Shown piece after piece: positions 1 through 13,400 of a stretch of DNA of 64,000 nucleotides. The notes beneath the pieces were generated by a model. The model saw nothing but the letters and a program-made list of their open reading frames with translations. It ran no database searches and was not told the origin of the DNA. The DNA lies in the NCBI RefSeq assembly GCF_905220415.1, contig NC_059537.1, positions 8,811,622 through 8,875,621 of the forward strand, in the 5' to 3' direction. Every line of letters begins with the position of its first letter. The stretch's first letter is position 1. Both the position numbers and the translations under genes were made by a program. The DNA comes from Colias croceus. Taxonomy: Eukaryota > Arthropoda > Insecta > Lepidoptera > Pieridae.

Positions 1-1404
1 TTTAAATAGGTTTTCAGGCTAAACAACAATACATGAAAAACGTACTTATTGAATAAACTTCTCCCATTAAGTTTAGGTACTTTATTTAATGAAATTATGA
101 AGAAATAATAATATGTATTGGAAAATGTTTATAAACATGCCTATGTAATATTATTTTTAGGACGTTTTAAATACGGGATACCTTTAATATGGTTTACATT
201 GAAACATGAATAAAATTACAATGTTGATCTTACAGAAACAGTCTCGCAAATTCATAATACTGTGTGAACAATTTAAGTACAATAATGTTATTACCTTCAA
301 CCGTGGTACCTACATGTTTACGTTTTCTCTCCATAAGAACCATACTCGTTCTTCAAGGAATTAGGAATATTATACAAAAAGAATTAACGAAATCGGTTCA
401 GCCGTTCAGGAGTTACTTATGCGCTTACCAACATTTTGCAATTCATTTTTTTATATCTACAAATATTACTTGAGTTATGAAAAAAAATTGAATAGTTTGG
501 ATCTTAGAGCATTAAGGTCTGGATATTCAAGCGATCGAATGCAAAATTTTGATCAACACATTTCTTTTTTTTGTGTTAAGTATATACCTAAGTAAGTATA
601 TTGAAATCATAGTTTGAAATAAAAATTGTGTGTTAAAAATTCTTCCCATGATGGATTGAGTTGATTTTCATCTCAGACCAAAATAATTATACACGCTAGG
701 AACATGATTTCGGGATTTTGTTTAATTCAAGAGATAAAATCATATCTAGAGAATATCTGGAGATCTAGTGTAATTTATAGTTTTATTGCTATTTGAAGAT
801 ATATAATTTTCTTATGCTGCAATACATACTTGTAACTTGTGATTTTATTCGCATTGAAATTTCAATAAAAAGGGTCCGAAAAGTGTTCCGACTTTCGAGT
901 AGTTAACTACTAAAATAATTTAATTGAATGTCCTTACTTGTTACGACTAGTAGTAATGGTAGGTACAGGACGTTTTTATGGACCGATGAACAGATTTAAA
1001 GAATCCGAAAGAACGTAAAAGCGATATTAGTCGTAAAAGATAAAAAGCAACATGCTCGTCAGTTGTGAGACCATAAAAAGAGAAACGTGGCACAATTCCA
1101 AATTCCTGAACGATTTCTCGGATTGTTTGCATTACTCCTACCTAGTAAGATTGACGCAATAGTTGTCCATATAGAAGCTTTGTTACTTTAATACATTTTA
1201 GATGCTCAACTCAAATATTTAGTCGACTCGTGCTTATTTCACAAACATATTATGTTGTTTCTATGAATGATGTTTCATATCCCCACAGCATATTCAGTAT
1301 TTACAAGACAAGCAAAGAGAATGAAAACATAATACAATAACACAATACAACAAATACATACATTCAAATAAAAACAACGCATTATATTCTACTTCATATT
1401 GTAG
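1..1404. other. upstream intron of the MTCL-like gene, no exon recognised
   Basis: AT-rich sequence without a recognisable coding exon. The first exon I can support begins in mid-codon at 1405, so the gene must have upstream exons. I see none with convincing splice sites here, so this is most likely intron and the N-terminus lies outside the window. A stretch near 296-475 resembles the internal part of the Helitron copy at 36900-37070 (shared words such as ACGTTTTCTCT and CATAAGAACCAT) and is probably a decayed copy. Confidence 0.5.
296..475 (-). mobile_element. decayed Helitron-like fragment
   Basis: This stretch shares its order of short words (GTGGTAC, ACGTTTTCTCT, ATAAGAACCAT, AATCGGTYCA) with the better preserved copy at 36900-37070, in the same orientation. 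Neither terminus is clear. The call rests only on that similarity. Confidence 0.35.
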
Positions 1405-4400
1405 AAGTCGTGATGAAGAGAATGGCGCAGACGGTGAGAGGACAAGCCGCGGCTGGTCTTCAAGCGTTAACCTCAGCTACAACGAACCTGCCAAAAAAGA
1501 CTCTTCGTCAGGTAAAATATTAATAACTCTTTGTATTTGACTAAAAATACCGTCTATTAGGCGATTCATTCCGAAGCTAAAAATGCCAATATGAAACAAA
1601 AAGATGAGTACTGTACAATCTGTCTCGTCGTTAGTCATACATCGTTTTAATGATCAAACAACACTCATCTCTGCTTTATGAATTAACTCGGCATTATATC
1701 GTAAAATAGATTTAAATATAACTACTACCAAAATATACTTTCCTGGCTCTAATGGGTTATGAGAACAATCTCTTTGTGTAGGTAGGTACATTTATTTTAG
1801 AGTCGAGTATGTTTCGTCACCAATTGGGCAAACTCGCATAGTGATATGCACTCCATTCCACAGATGATTAAACGGAAGCTGTAGAATAAAAACACCATCA
1901 GTAGTTATCCACTTTGAAAAACCTTTACATTGCCTTCGTAAATCCAAGGCTAACAATGCGAAAAAAATAATATTTCAGGATATAATACCTCAAACATTTC
2001 ACAGGGTCTAATAAATCCACGGCGTGGACGTCGACCCCTGACTTGGCAAACGAATCAGAGACCGCGACTGCGGTCACGGTTAACCTTAAATTACCGAAGA
2101 GGCGGTCTACCGGTCCACTGCCTTCACTGGACACCGGTCAAACTAACAATGGTAAGGTCTCATATTTCTTATTTGAATTTTTTTTCCTACACGTTAATTG
2201 TGTAAAGGCCCATAGTACATTCTTGGATAGAATTGTAATTTGTACTTACAACAATAAATACGAGTAACTAAGTAAAGGGTTTTTTTTTTAATTATGTAAA
2301 TAGTAAATACATATCATACAACAGGATCATATAATATTTAAATATCTTATTAATGTACCTTACCAATTTTGGAACAAACGTTCTTTCTATTCTATTCTTG
2401 ATCTATATATTAAAATAACGATATATTTAAGGGTAGTTAGACTATAGGACATAGGTAGCACATTCAAGTAATGATACCTTCACTATATGAAACTCAAATG
2501 AATATATCATTATGTACTGATCTGATAACAGAGATAAACTAAGTCTTAGGAGAAGATTAAGACTAGAAACTTTTTGTCACGCTTTTGCGGACGCACTAAA
2601 TTATGTTTTCAGGAAAAATGGAATGAAAATATGTCTGGATATTTTTACGTAATAACGTGAATGTAATATAATAATATTGCGTAACGATCATGTTAATCAA
2701 ATCGTAAACATAAGTAAACAAATCTTTCAAAAACACTAAAAATCAATAATATAAACCAAAATACGACATTAATCATTTAATAGTTCAATAAGATATGATT
2801 TATTACTGTAACATAAAAACTTTAATGAATATCTTCTTTTATTTACAGCTACACATATATATGGTAAACAATCTTGGAGTACCCTGTAATATAACATTTT
2901 GCTATATTCCTCATGTTCTCCCACGTCATGCGTACTGATTCCCCCTCTGCCTACACCCACCACAATTAAATGGCCTAAGATTTATAACAGTTTGTAATAA
3001 ATGATTGAGCTTATTAGCATTAATGAGCTTTTATACTGATTAGGCTTTGCCCTTTTTCATCTTTTGTGTAGAAGATTTTATCCTCCCTTAAATTGTGTAT
3101 TGGCAGAATCCGTAACAGTTCGTCGGCCATCAGCGTCGCCGCCACCGACCACCGCACAGATCACTATCAATAAGAATGACTCACTTGCGGAACGTGTTAG
3201 AAAGGTATACATTTTATCATTGTCTTTGTCTATATGTGTAAAGAAGGAATGCATATAGGACAGTGCCAAGAATTTTATTTTGATTACTTTCTCACTACTT
3301 CGTTGAATCATTGTTATATTACGAGCGGTTTAATTAATCCACTTTAGACAATTTAAGTATTTATAGAATACAGGTGCAATGCTTGAACTCTTACTGAACT
3401 TCAGTGAACAAAATTGACGACTGATATATTTTTAAATTTCCTGTTTGTTCGACGTTGGATTCGTTGATTTGATAAGATAATATTATAATTAGGTAAAATT
3501 TTGAACATGAATTCGTGCCAGATGAATTCTCGGCAACAGCAATACGAATGCCATTCAAAAATAGAATTATTCAACAGAAAACAGAACATAGGTAGTTCGC
3601 CTACGCTTTTATTGATTTCCGATAGATCTCACGAATAATTTTGAACCAAAAACAAAACATGTAAACTGGTCTCCCTGTATCGCGATATAAATGTGGAGTG
3701 CGGCTTCATTTAGGTCAGCGCAACAGACGGATTGCCATAGCTTTCAAGCGTGTTTCAAACCAATGCTAAAAATAACCGAAAGGTCGTCACCATTTTAACA
3801 TTTGGCACTGTAAATGACATTATAATTAATTATATAAGGAATTGATCTTTAATTAGTTAAGTACCACTTTACTTTCAACACAAGTTTGAATAAAGTAATC
3901 ATTTTATTCAAATAAAGGTTGATTAAAAGGGGACTTTTTTGGATGCATTAAATATAGATGATAGAGTTAAGAGTACCTTCACTTAGCTTGCATTAAAATA
4001 AGGAAGCTCATGATCATCTAATATTTAATATATATTATAAAGGCGAAAGTTTGTATGGATGTATGGATGTTTGTTACTCTTTCACGTAAAAACTTCTGAA
4101 CCGATTACAATGAAATTTAGCACACATATAGAGGGTAACTTGGATTAACACATAGGATAGTTTTTTATCCCGGAAATCCCACGGGAACGGGAACTATGCG
4201 GGTTTTCCTTTGCAAACGCGGGCGAAGCCGCGGGAGGAAAGCTAGTACAATATAAAATGTCGTTTCAGAAAATCTTTTAGCAATAAAATAATATATTGTG
4301 ACTCACTCATATATAATCATTTATACATTTTAGAGACTTAAATTTAGTTACCTATATATTTTTTTTACTTTGAAATCGGTCTCACATGAGAATCTCATAG

Positions 4401-7400
4401 ATGCAGTTAATGAAGGCCCAAAGCAGTTTTGAAAAAGAATCAAGTCTAGAAAAGGAACGTGAAAGAAGAAGTCTATCTCGAAGTAAAGAAGAAGAAAAAC
4501 CTAAAGCCAAAGAAGAAAAACCTAAAACCAAAGAAGAGAAACCTAAAACGAAAGAAGAAAAATCAACTATTAAAGATGATGTCAATTTTATGATGCAGGT
4601 ACTGTAATTCTACATCATTTCATACTTTTAATTTTTGCATAATTACTTACGTAGTTTTTCAACAGGTTCTACTTGAATACATATGAAAAAGTTACCTTTA
4701 AAATAATTACATAATATCATCAGGGATAGGTTATTAGATCCGTTTACCACTAGCAGACCGTTAAAGTGTCACCGTAGAACCAAGAGATTCTGGTTCGATT
4801 TTCAGTAATGACTACAGAAAATGCTAGCAGGACACAGATTATCTCCTTTCTTTTTCAATAATTTTTCATCAATCAACTTTTTATCAAAATATTACAGGTC
4901 AAAAGCAGCCGTAGTCCAGCACGTTCAAAACCTCCAATACGTGGTGGGCCAACACGTGATAAAGAAGAAACGTCAGATGACGAACATAGTCTCGCAGGCA
5001 CCACCACCACGGACACGGAGACAACACTTATTGATGGAAATGCTAAAGAGATGCAGGTTATTAATTTAGACTATTAATACTAAAAAATAACAACTAAACC
5101 CTAAGCTGCGTCTTGTTCTTTCGCGTATTATGGACTTCTATACTCAATATTATTTTTATTTTTCCTCAGGAACAAATCGAGAGTTTAAAATCAGAAGTTG
5201 ATTTACTCAAAAAACGCTGTGAACGAGTTGAAAAGGAGAAAAGCGATATTCTATTGAGGAGATTAGCAAATATCGACACTGTTAACAAATACTCAATAGG
5301 TCGATCTTCTGAAGTACTAAAACTACAACAGAAAGTCAATGATCTTACTACACAGAATGAAGATTTGAAGGATGAAAAGAAACATCTTTCACTCAGGATT
5401 AAAGAAGTTGAGGCTGAACTCGAGGTAAGTTATAAAATAAAAAAACATTGTACATTTTTTGTACAAAGAAAAATGTATTAGAATATCGTGATAACTGTAA
5501 CAAAAAATTTTTTTCTAGTCTCGGCCATCTGTTGAAGCTCAAACGCGACAGATCGAACAGTTAAGAGCGAAACTGCTTGCTGCTGAAACGTTATGTGAAG
5601 AACTTATGGATGAAAACGAGGATATGAAAAAAGAGCTCCGGGATCTTGAGGAAGAAATAGAAGAAATGCAGGATACTTTCAGGTTGGGAAATAATATCAC
5701 GTCGATTGAAATAGCAAAAACTATTTCGTCAGAAAATAATATACTTTGGGTCATATATTGCGATAAATTATGTTGAGTCTAATAAAATTTGTCATTGTGA
5801 TTTTTTTTTTACTTTAATTTATCTTTACTTGTATTTTGTACAGAGAGGATCAAGCAGACGAGTACTCATCTCTCAGACGGGAATTAGAACAAACAATTAA
5901 GAATTGCCGAGTATTATCGTTCAAGTTAAAGAAAACTGAGAGGAGAAATGAACAGTTGGAGCAAGAAAAAGCAGACCAAGAAAAGAAACTTTTAGAGGTA
6001 TATTACGAATACTTTTGTCAAGTCAAAGATTCTATAGATTACTAGCTTTCCACCCGCGGCATCCCCCGCGCAGTCAAAGAAAAACCCGCATAGTTCCCGT
6101 TCCCGTGGGATTTCCGGGATAAAATAAAACCTATCCTATGTCCTTTCTCGGGTATCAAAATATCTCTATACCAAATTTCATGCAAATTGGTTCAGTAGTT
6201 AAGGCGTGATTGAGTAACAGACAGACAGACAGAGTTACTTTCGCATTTATAATATTAGTATGGATTTCTGCTACAACGTTTGTCGCCTTTGTGGGCGCTA
6301 GAAAATATGAAATAATTTTACAAAATGCTTAGGCCTATGAAATCATACACCTTCCGCTCTGCCGTATAATAGTTTTGTGCTGTTAAACGGCGTCAATACT
6401 TTGATCATTACTAACTTCATTCTTATTAGAACATTTTTATCAAAATCAAGTGTCCTAATTTCCAGATAGTTGGTGGTAAGGATGGCATGGAACGCGAAAA
6501 CCGTATAAAAGAGCTAGAGCAAGAAGTGGCCCGATCCAACGAAGTTTCTCTGCGGCTTCAACGGGACCTGGCGGAGGCCAACACCAAGCTTGCCGCCGCT
6601 ACCGGGGCCCCACCAGCCAATCTCAAGAAACAGCCACCAACAGACGGCGTAAGTATAAACTACTAGCCGTGCCCCGCGGTTTTACCCGAATTGCTTTGCT
6701 CCTGTTGGTCTTAGCATGATGATATATAGCCCCAGCCAATCTCAAGAAACAGCCACCTACAGACGGCGTAAGTATAAACTAATAGCCGTACCCCACGGTT
6801 TTACCCGCATTGTTTCGCTTCTGTTGGTCTTAGCATGATGATTAGCCTATAGCCTTCCGAGATAAATGGGCTATGTAACACCGAAAGCATTTCGGATTTA
6901 GAATTCAAATCGGACCAGTAGTTTCTGTGATTAGCGCGTTCAAACTAACAAACTCTTCAGCTTTATAATATTAGTACAGAAGCATAGATTTACAATTAGC
7001 TGTTCGCCCCGGCTCAGGTAATAAGTATCCTATGTATGTCTTAGTCCTTTTCCTGGTTCGAAGCTACCTCCACACCAATTTTCAGGCAAATCAGTTCATA
7101 GATTTTATAGAAATGGAATAGAATAAAAATTAAGCTTACATAGAGTAGTGTGTCAAGTTTACTCTATTGTTACAGATATCATTACATGTAAAATTTAATC
7201 ATAAAAATGCGTTAAATAAACGAACAAAAGGACTGAATATTCTTTCACTTCATTATTAACCGACTTCAAAAAAAAGGACGAGGTTATCAATTCGGCCACT
7301 ATTTTTTTTTATTTTTTTATTATGTAAGTACACCGATTACTCCGAGGTTTCTGAACCGATTTACGTGATTCTTTTTTTGTTCGATGCTGGATGGTGTCGA

Positions 7401-10400
7401 ATTGGTCCCATAAAAATTTTATTCGAATAGGCCCAGTAGTTTTTATTTTATGAGCATTTTTGTCTGTATTTGTAAATGTTGCAACTTGTGCAAGTTTGAA
7501 GTCGGTTGTTTTTAACGCAGTTATCACTTGTTAATTCGTTTGGTTAGATATTCTGTACACAAAATAGCATAGTGTAAAAAGATACGAAATTTAAATAAAT
7601 AACTAGCATCAGAAGAATGAAATTTATTTTAATGAAATGTATTTATTTTACAGAAAAAAGTATCTCGCTCCTCGCTTACACGTGGAGGTAGTCAAGAGGA
7701 TCCCGCGCAATTACTACGCGATCTGCAAGATTCGTTGGAAAGGGAAGCTGATTTACGCGAACAGTTACGCAATGCGGAAGAAGAGGTATCATTTTATATT
7801 ATTACGACCTTTTAAAAAAATAACGTATCACTTTATACATCACCTCATTAAACAGCTTGTTTATTCACTTTTTAACACTTTCAATTAATAATTTATTGAT
7901 AAGAATCATATAGCTATAACAATATAAAATTTAGTACAAAAACCACAGCCAACTGGCGTGAAGCCAATTTGCATAAAATCGAGTCAACAACGGCATTAAA
8001 TGGAGAAACACTTTGTTGTAGGTAATGTTATTATCATATGTACACAATGCAATTTGTCTGTGAAATCAAATTTATTTTTTTCATAGATAGTAAAATATTT
8101 AACTTAATTATAAGTCAAAAATGTTTAAAATCAATTTAACGATAGACTTTTACTACTACATAGCTTCATCCAATTCCTTCGTAATTTCTATATTATTGAA
8201 TTAAAATTTAATCTTAACTGTCGCATTGAAGATAAAAGTAGAAGTTACTTGTAAATTAACTTTGAAGGACACTTAAAACTTTTATTTCATGGTTAAACAG
8301 GTAAATAAAAATCAACCTAGCTGCCATGACAACAACTTGTCTTCGCAACTGAAATATCTTCCGTCCACGCAGCTCCATTCTTCTAGTAGCCAAGCTGCCA
8401 ATGCGTCTGTTAACACTGACACTCGTAGCATTGTCGAAATGCAATACGAACTTGATAAAAATCTAACTTTGTCGAATATAGGCAAATTATTATCAATTGG
8501 TGTAAATAGAATAACACAGTCTCCACAGGATTCCATATTATCCTACGCTGAAGGCTGTCAAACTGATATTATCATGACACACGATGTGGAAACCCATACT
8601 TCCAAGATAACTCTCGATTCGTGCATACAGTGCGACAATAATGCTATAGATATGTTCACTCAAACCAATATAATTTTTTCAAAGAATAAAATTCAACAGA
8701 CTGACGATTTCTTATCAGCTGTTTTTACACAAACAGATTCTCCTAAAAGTTATGAGACGGGTGTGCAAACTTCGGCTTTAACTTTTGATACTAAATGTGT
8801 CGAAGTTGATACAAATATTTTTCAAAGAATTGTCACTGATACATCAGTTAAAATTCCTTCTATGATAAATGAAAACACGCAAACTGAAGAATCGGATTTG
8901 AAATGTTCTAGAGAAAAATCAGACAGTCCCCCACTTTCACCCGAAAAATCAGTAGCCACAACCTCAAATCAAATCGCATTTCCCTATGCGCTATTTAATC
9001 CATTGGCAGCGAGGTTACCCATTGTAGGTACATAAATTAACCATTTTATTTATGTTGCATATAACAGCACTATCATTTAAATCGTAGATTCATAACGCTG
9101 ATCTATAACTAAATTAACCAACCGATATTTTCAGGCAAATAACTTGCGTAAAACAGCATCAAGAGTTGAGGACGACAATGAGTCCTTGCTACTACAGCTG
9201 AAGAAAATGGCTACCAAAGCCAGAAGTACGTCAAACTAATTATGTTATTGAGAATCCTTGTTTGTGTAACCCCAGTCACCGAAAATCATTGTTTTAATCC
9301 GTGTTTCATACTTCATAACATTTCCATTCTGTGTTGCTCTCATTCCCTTGACCCTTTACCCGATTGTTATGTGGTAATCTTGTTAGATCGTAAAACTGTG
9401 ATTGCCGTTACTAACATGCTTTCTCTTTAAAGTACTTCAACAAGCAAAACTTCTCTGGTAGCCATTTTCTCCGGTTTAGCTTTGTAGCTAAGATAATATA
9501 AATCAAATTTATATTTTCGCTCTTGATTTCATTTGTTTTTTTATCATTACTAAAACTTTTTTATGTATTATTGGTGTATTTGAAAATATTTTAAAATATT
9601 GACAGTTTTACAGTTAACAACTGTTTACAGGTCGTAAACTATCACCAACTGCTCCAAATAACAGGCTTTCAATTGAAGCACCAAATGAAAAAGACGAAGG
9701 TATATCTGATGAAGAGGATCCTGCTGAACTGCGTCTTCTACTTGAATTAAACGAACAGGTAACTACCAACAGTCTAAACGTAAAAGCAGAATATAATGTG
9801 GCCGTATATTTTTATTGTTGATTATACTCATATTTGCTATTTATAAAATAGGAAGCTGCAGTGTTACGCAAAAAAGTAGAAGATTTAGAACAAGACAAAG
9901 AAACTTTAAAAAAACAAGTGAAAGATCTCACAGAAAAAGTTTCAAATGCAGCCACCAAACCCAATGCAAACACAGCTTTGCGCCGAATCACTAATAAAAG
10001 CGGTAATTTAGCAGAAGAAAAAGTAAAGGTAACATAATATATAACCCTTCATAATATAACAAATTGTATTGTACGTTGAATTGGATAGTCTCCGGATTAT
10101 CTTCAGAACCTTTTTTTTTAAACGTATACTTATGGAAAACCATTATATATGTGGGTGTCATTGTTTTTATCCCGCGGTAACCCGAGCGGAACTGGGACAA
10201 TCGGCTAGATAATAACAAAATCCTTCTTATAGTATTTTAATATCTCCTACTTTAATGTTACTACAATTTTGTATATATTTAAAACAAGATTTATCATAAA
10301 TGCAGGTCCTCGAAGATGAAATAGACGAACTTAGAAAGAAACTAATAGAGAAAGAAAGAGACTGTGAAAGATTACATGCAGAATTAAGTCTAGCCCATAA

Positions 10401-13400
10401 AAAGCCAAAAGGATCATTAATGAAGAGCAAGTAAGTTCTACTAACTTCTATTTTATATAAGATACTATCATATACGTCTACGATATTTTAAATTATTGTC
10501 ATGCGTGTAGGTCGTTAGATGGGGATCAGCAGAACGTAGATTTAAAACGACAATTACAAGTTATAGAACAAGAAGCTAGTGTTTTGAGAACGAAAACACA
10601 AAGCCTCGAAGCAGATAATGAAAAATTACAAGCAGAAAATAAACGTTTACAGGTAATGTATGATCACTCAGATTATAAAGTCAAATGTTATGAAATTGTA
10701 TCTATACATTATATTAACATACAATTTTCAGTTGCTCAAAGGTGCTAAGACATTAAAGACCGATAAATCATTAGAAACATCAACTCTCAAAGTTACTCAA
10801 CTAGAAAAGGAATTAAAAGAAGCTTTAACTAAAATAAAGGAATTAGAAACTAATAAAGACGACAAGGGAGAAAAGAAAGTTAGATTTAGTAGTGAAATAT
10901 CAAAGAAAGAAGCAGACAGTTTGAAGCTGAAACAAGAAGAATTAGATAAATTAAAATTAAATTATAGCAAAGTAAGTAGACAACAATAAACATACAAACA
11001 CAATCTTAAGTATCTATAATCATTTTTTTGTGTATTTTATAGCTCGAAAAAGAGAAAACTAAACTTCAGACATCACTAAAAGAACTGAAAGACGATGCTA
11101 TGAAATCATTCAAGGCCAGGACGCCGAAGAAGATCACAGACTTAACAACTAAATTACAAATGAAAAAGATGGTGGAAGATTTGGAAAATGAAATTGGTAT
11201 TTTTAATAAATTTTTAATCGCTATGTTTGTTTGTTAGAACAGTATTTTGATATCTTAACTAATTAATTCTTTTCTTTAGGTGAACTATACGTTGTAATGA
11301 AAAATGCTGGTCTTTCGTCTGCGGATGTTAATATGAAAGCACAAATGACCAAAGATATTGAGGATATTAAGACGAAATTATCAAAGAAGGAATCCGAATT
11401 TACAAATGAAAAAAATCGTTTGCAAACCGAGATTGGAAAATTAAAAGACCTAAATACTAATATTGAAACTGAAAATAAATCACTACAAGAGAAAGCTAAA
11501 GCTCTTGAAAGTGAAAACAATAATACTCTGTCTGAAAATAAGAAATTAAAAGAGGAAATAAAAAAACTAGAATCCCAAATTGATAACTTAAACACTAATT
11601 TGAGTAAGAAATGCATCTTAATTTTACCTTTAATATACAACATTACAATAGTACCGAAAATAATTTAACTAATATTATATTATTTTTAGAGAAAACCGAT
11701 TCTCAAAGTGCTACGCTTACAGAATGTAAAAAGAAAATCGAAGAACTTAAAAAGGAATTAGAGAACAAAGATAAAGAAGTTGAAAAGTTAAAAAAGCAAG
11801 CTGAAGCCCTTTCAAGTTTAGAGCAAGACAAAAATAAATTGCTTAAAGAGGTTTGTAACAAACAATAATCTAACTTATATATAGACTTAATGATAAATCT
11901 GGAAGAAATTCGATATTCACAATAAATAATATTAACTACTTTAATTTTATTTTATTTTCATTTTTAGGTCGGGGACAAAACAAAAAAGATAGGTGAGTTG
12001 GAAAAAAAAATAAAGGACACTGAAGATAAATATAAGCGAACAGAGAAACTGTTAGCATCTCGAAAGGATCGTCTGTCTAAATTAGAGAAAGAGGTATGTG
12101 CATCATTTTATATATTAATTGCATTTATAATGTTGTTGTTATAATTTATATAGTTACATTAGTATATAAGCAGTAAGTAAATAAATTTTATTATAAATAA
12201 TACATTATCAATAGCTCTCTGAAGAAAAAGGCAACGTTGAAGCGTTGAGTGATGCTAAGCGACGAATGTCTTTTGAATTATCAAGCGAAAAGGAAGAAAT
12301 ACAATCAAAATTATTCAAGTCTGAAAACAAGTTTAAAACCTTAGAAACAGATATGAAGAAACTAAAAGCTGATTACGAGAGTAAAATAACTAATTTAGAA
12401 TCAACAATAGCTGCCAAAGACATTCATATAAAACAACTGGTATTTTAAAAATAAAAGCTAATCAAAGCGCATGTACCAATCCCCGATTTAGCATTTTTTC
12501 CTATTTAGCACACGAGCATGAGTAAACCCCACTGTGGAATGTTTGTTCCGGAGATTCGGATAGACATTAAAATCACAGTAAATTTAAATGTGATCTCGAT
12601 TTTCTCCATAAAAACCTGTGTATAGTAATGCTGACCAACCCCTTTTTAGAGAAATGAATAAATATATCCATGCTATTTTTCACCTAGGTTTAGGTTTGCT
12701 TTGTTAGCCTGTAGGCCAACCTCAGATGAAGCATTTAGAGTCTTTGTGTATCCCTAAATACGCGTGATAAAGCATGGCGTTTCTACTGCATCAAAATACT
12801 CTTCTCTATACTAACTAATGTATTGAACTTTACAGGAAGATGCTTTACGCGACACATCTAACCAAAAATACGATGAAGCAATATCATCTGTAGAATTGGC
12901 TCAGATTCAAGAGAAATATGACAGTACAGCAAAACAACTACAAGAGAAACAAGAAGAGTTAGCTTCGACTAAACAGGAACTAAGCAAAATAGAAAAGGAG
13001 TTATCAGCTTCGAAAAATGAATTATCGCAACTCAATTCCACTATTAATAAAGCTGAAATGACTAAGAAAGAACTCGAAGAAAAATTAAAAGCAGAACAGA
13101 AGGAAACCAAATATTGGGAAAGCAAAACATCCGAAATTGAAACCGATTTACAGGTTAACTTAAAAATCTATTGTGTTTCTAAAATATTTTAAAATATTAT
13201 CTCGATCTTAAGAAACAATGTACAAAATGATCATCTTGTTTTAGGCGGAAAGAAAGAAGCTAGAGCGCATGCGTACATCTCACGATAAGGACACTAAAAA
13301 TAAAGAAGCAGAGTTAGCAACTTTAAAAGGAAAATTAAAAATTCTCGAGCAAACCTCAGGAGCTGGTGCTAAGAGAATCGCAGAACTTAAACAGGAATAC

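Noticed and set aside
4382..4585. Minus frame with Ser/Leu-rich repeats
   Set aside because: Antisense of the Lys/Glu-rich MTCL exon 4401-4598.
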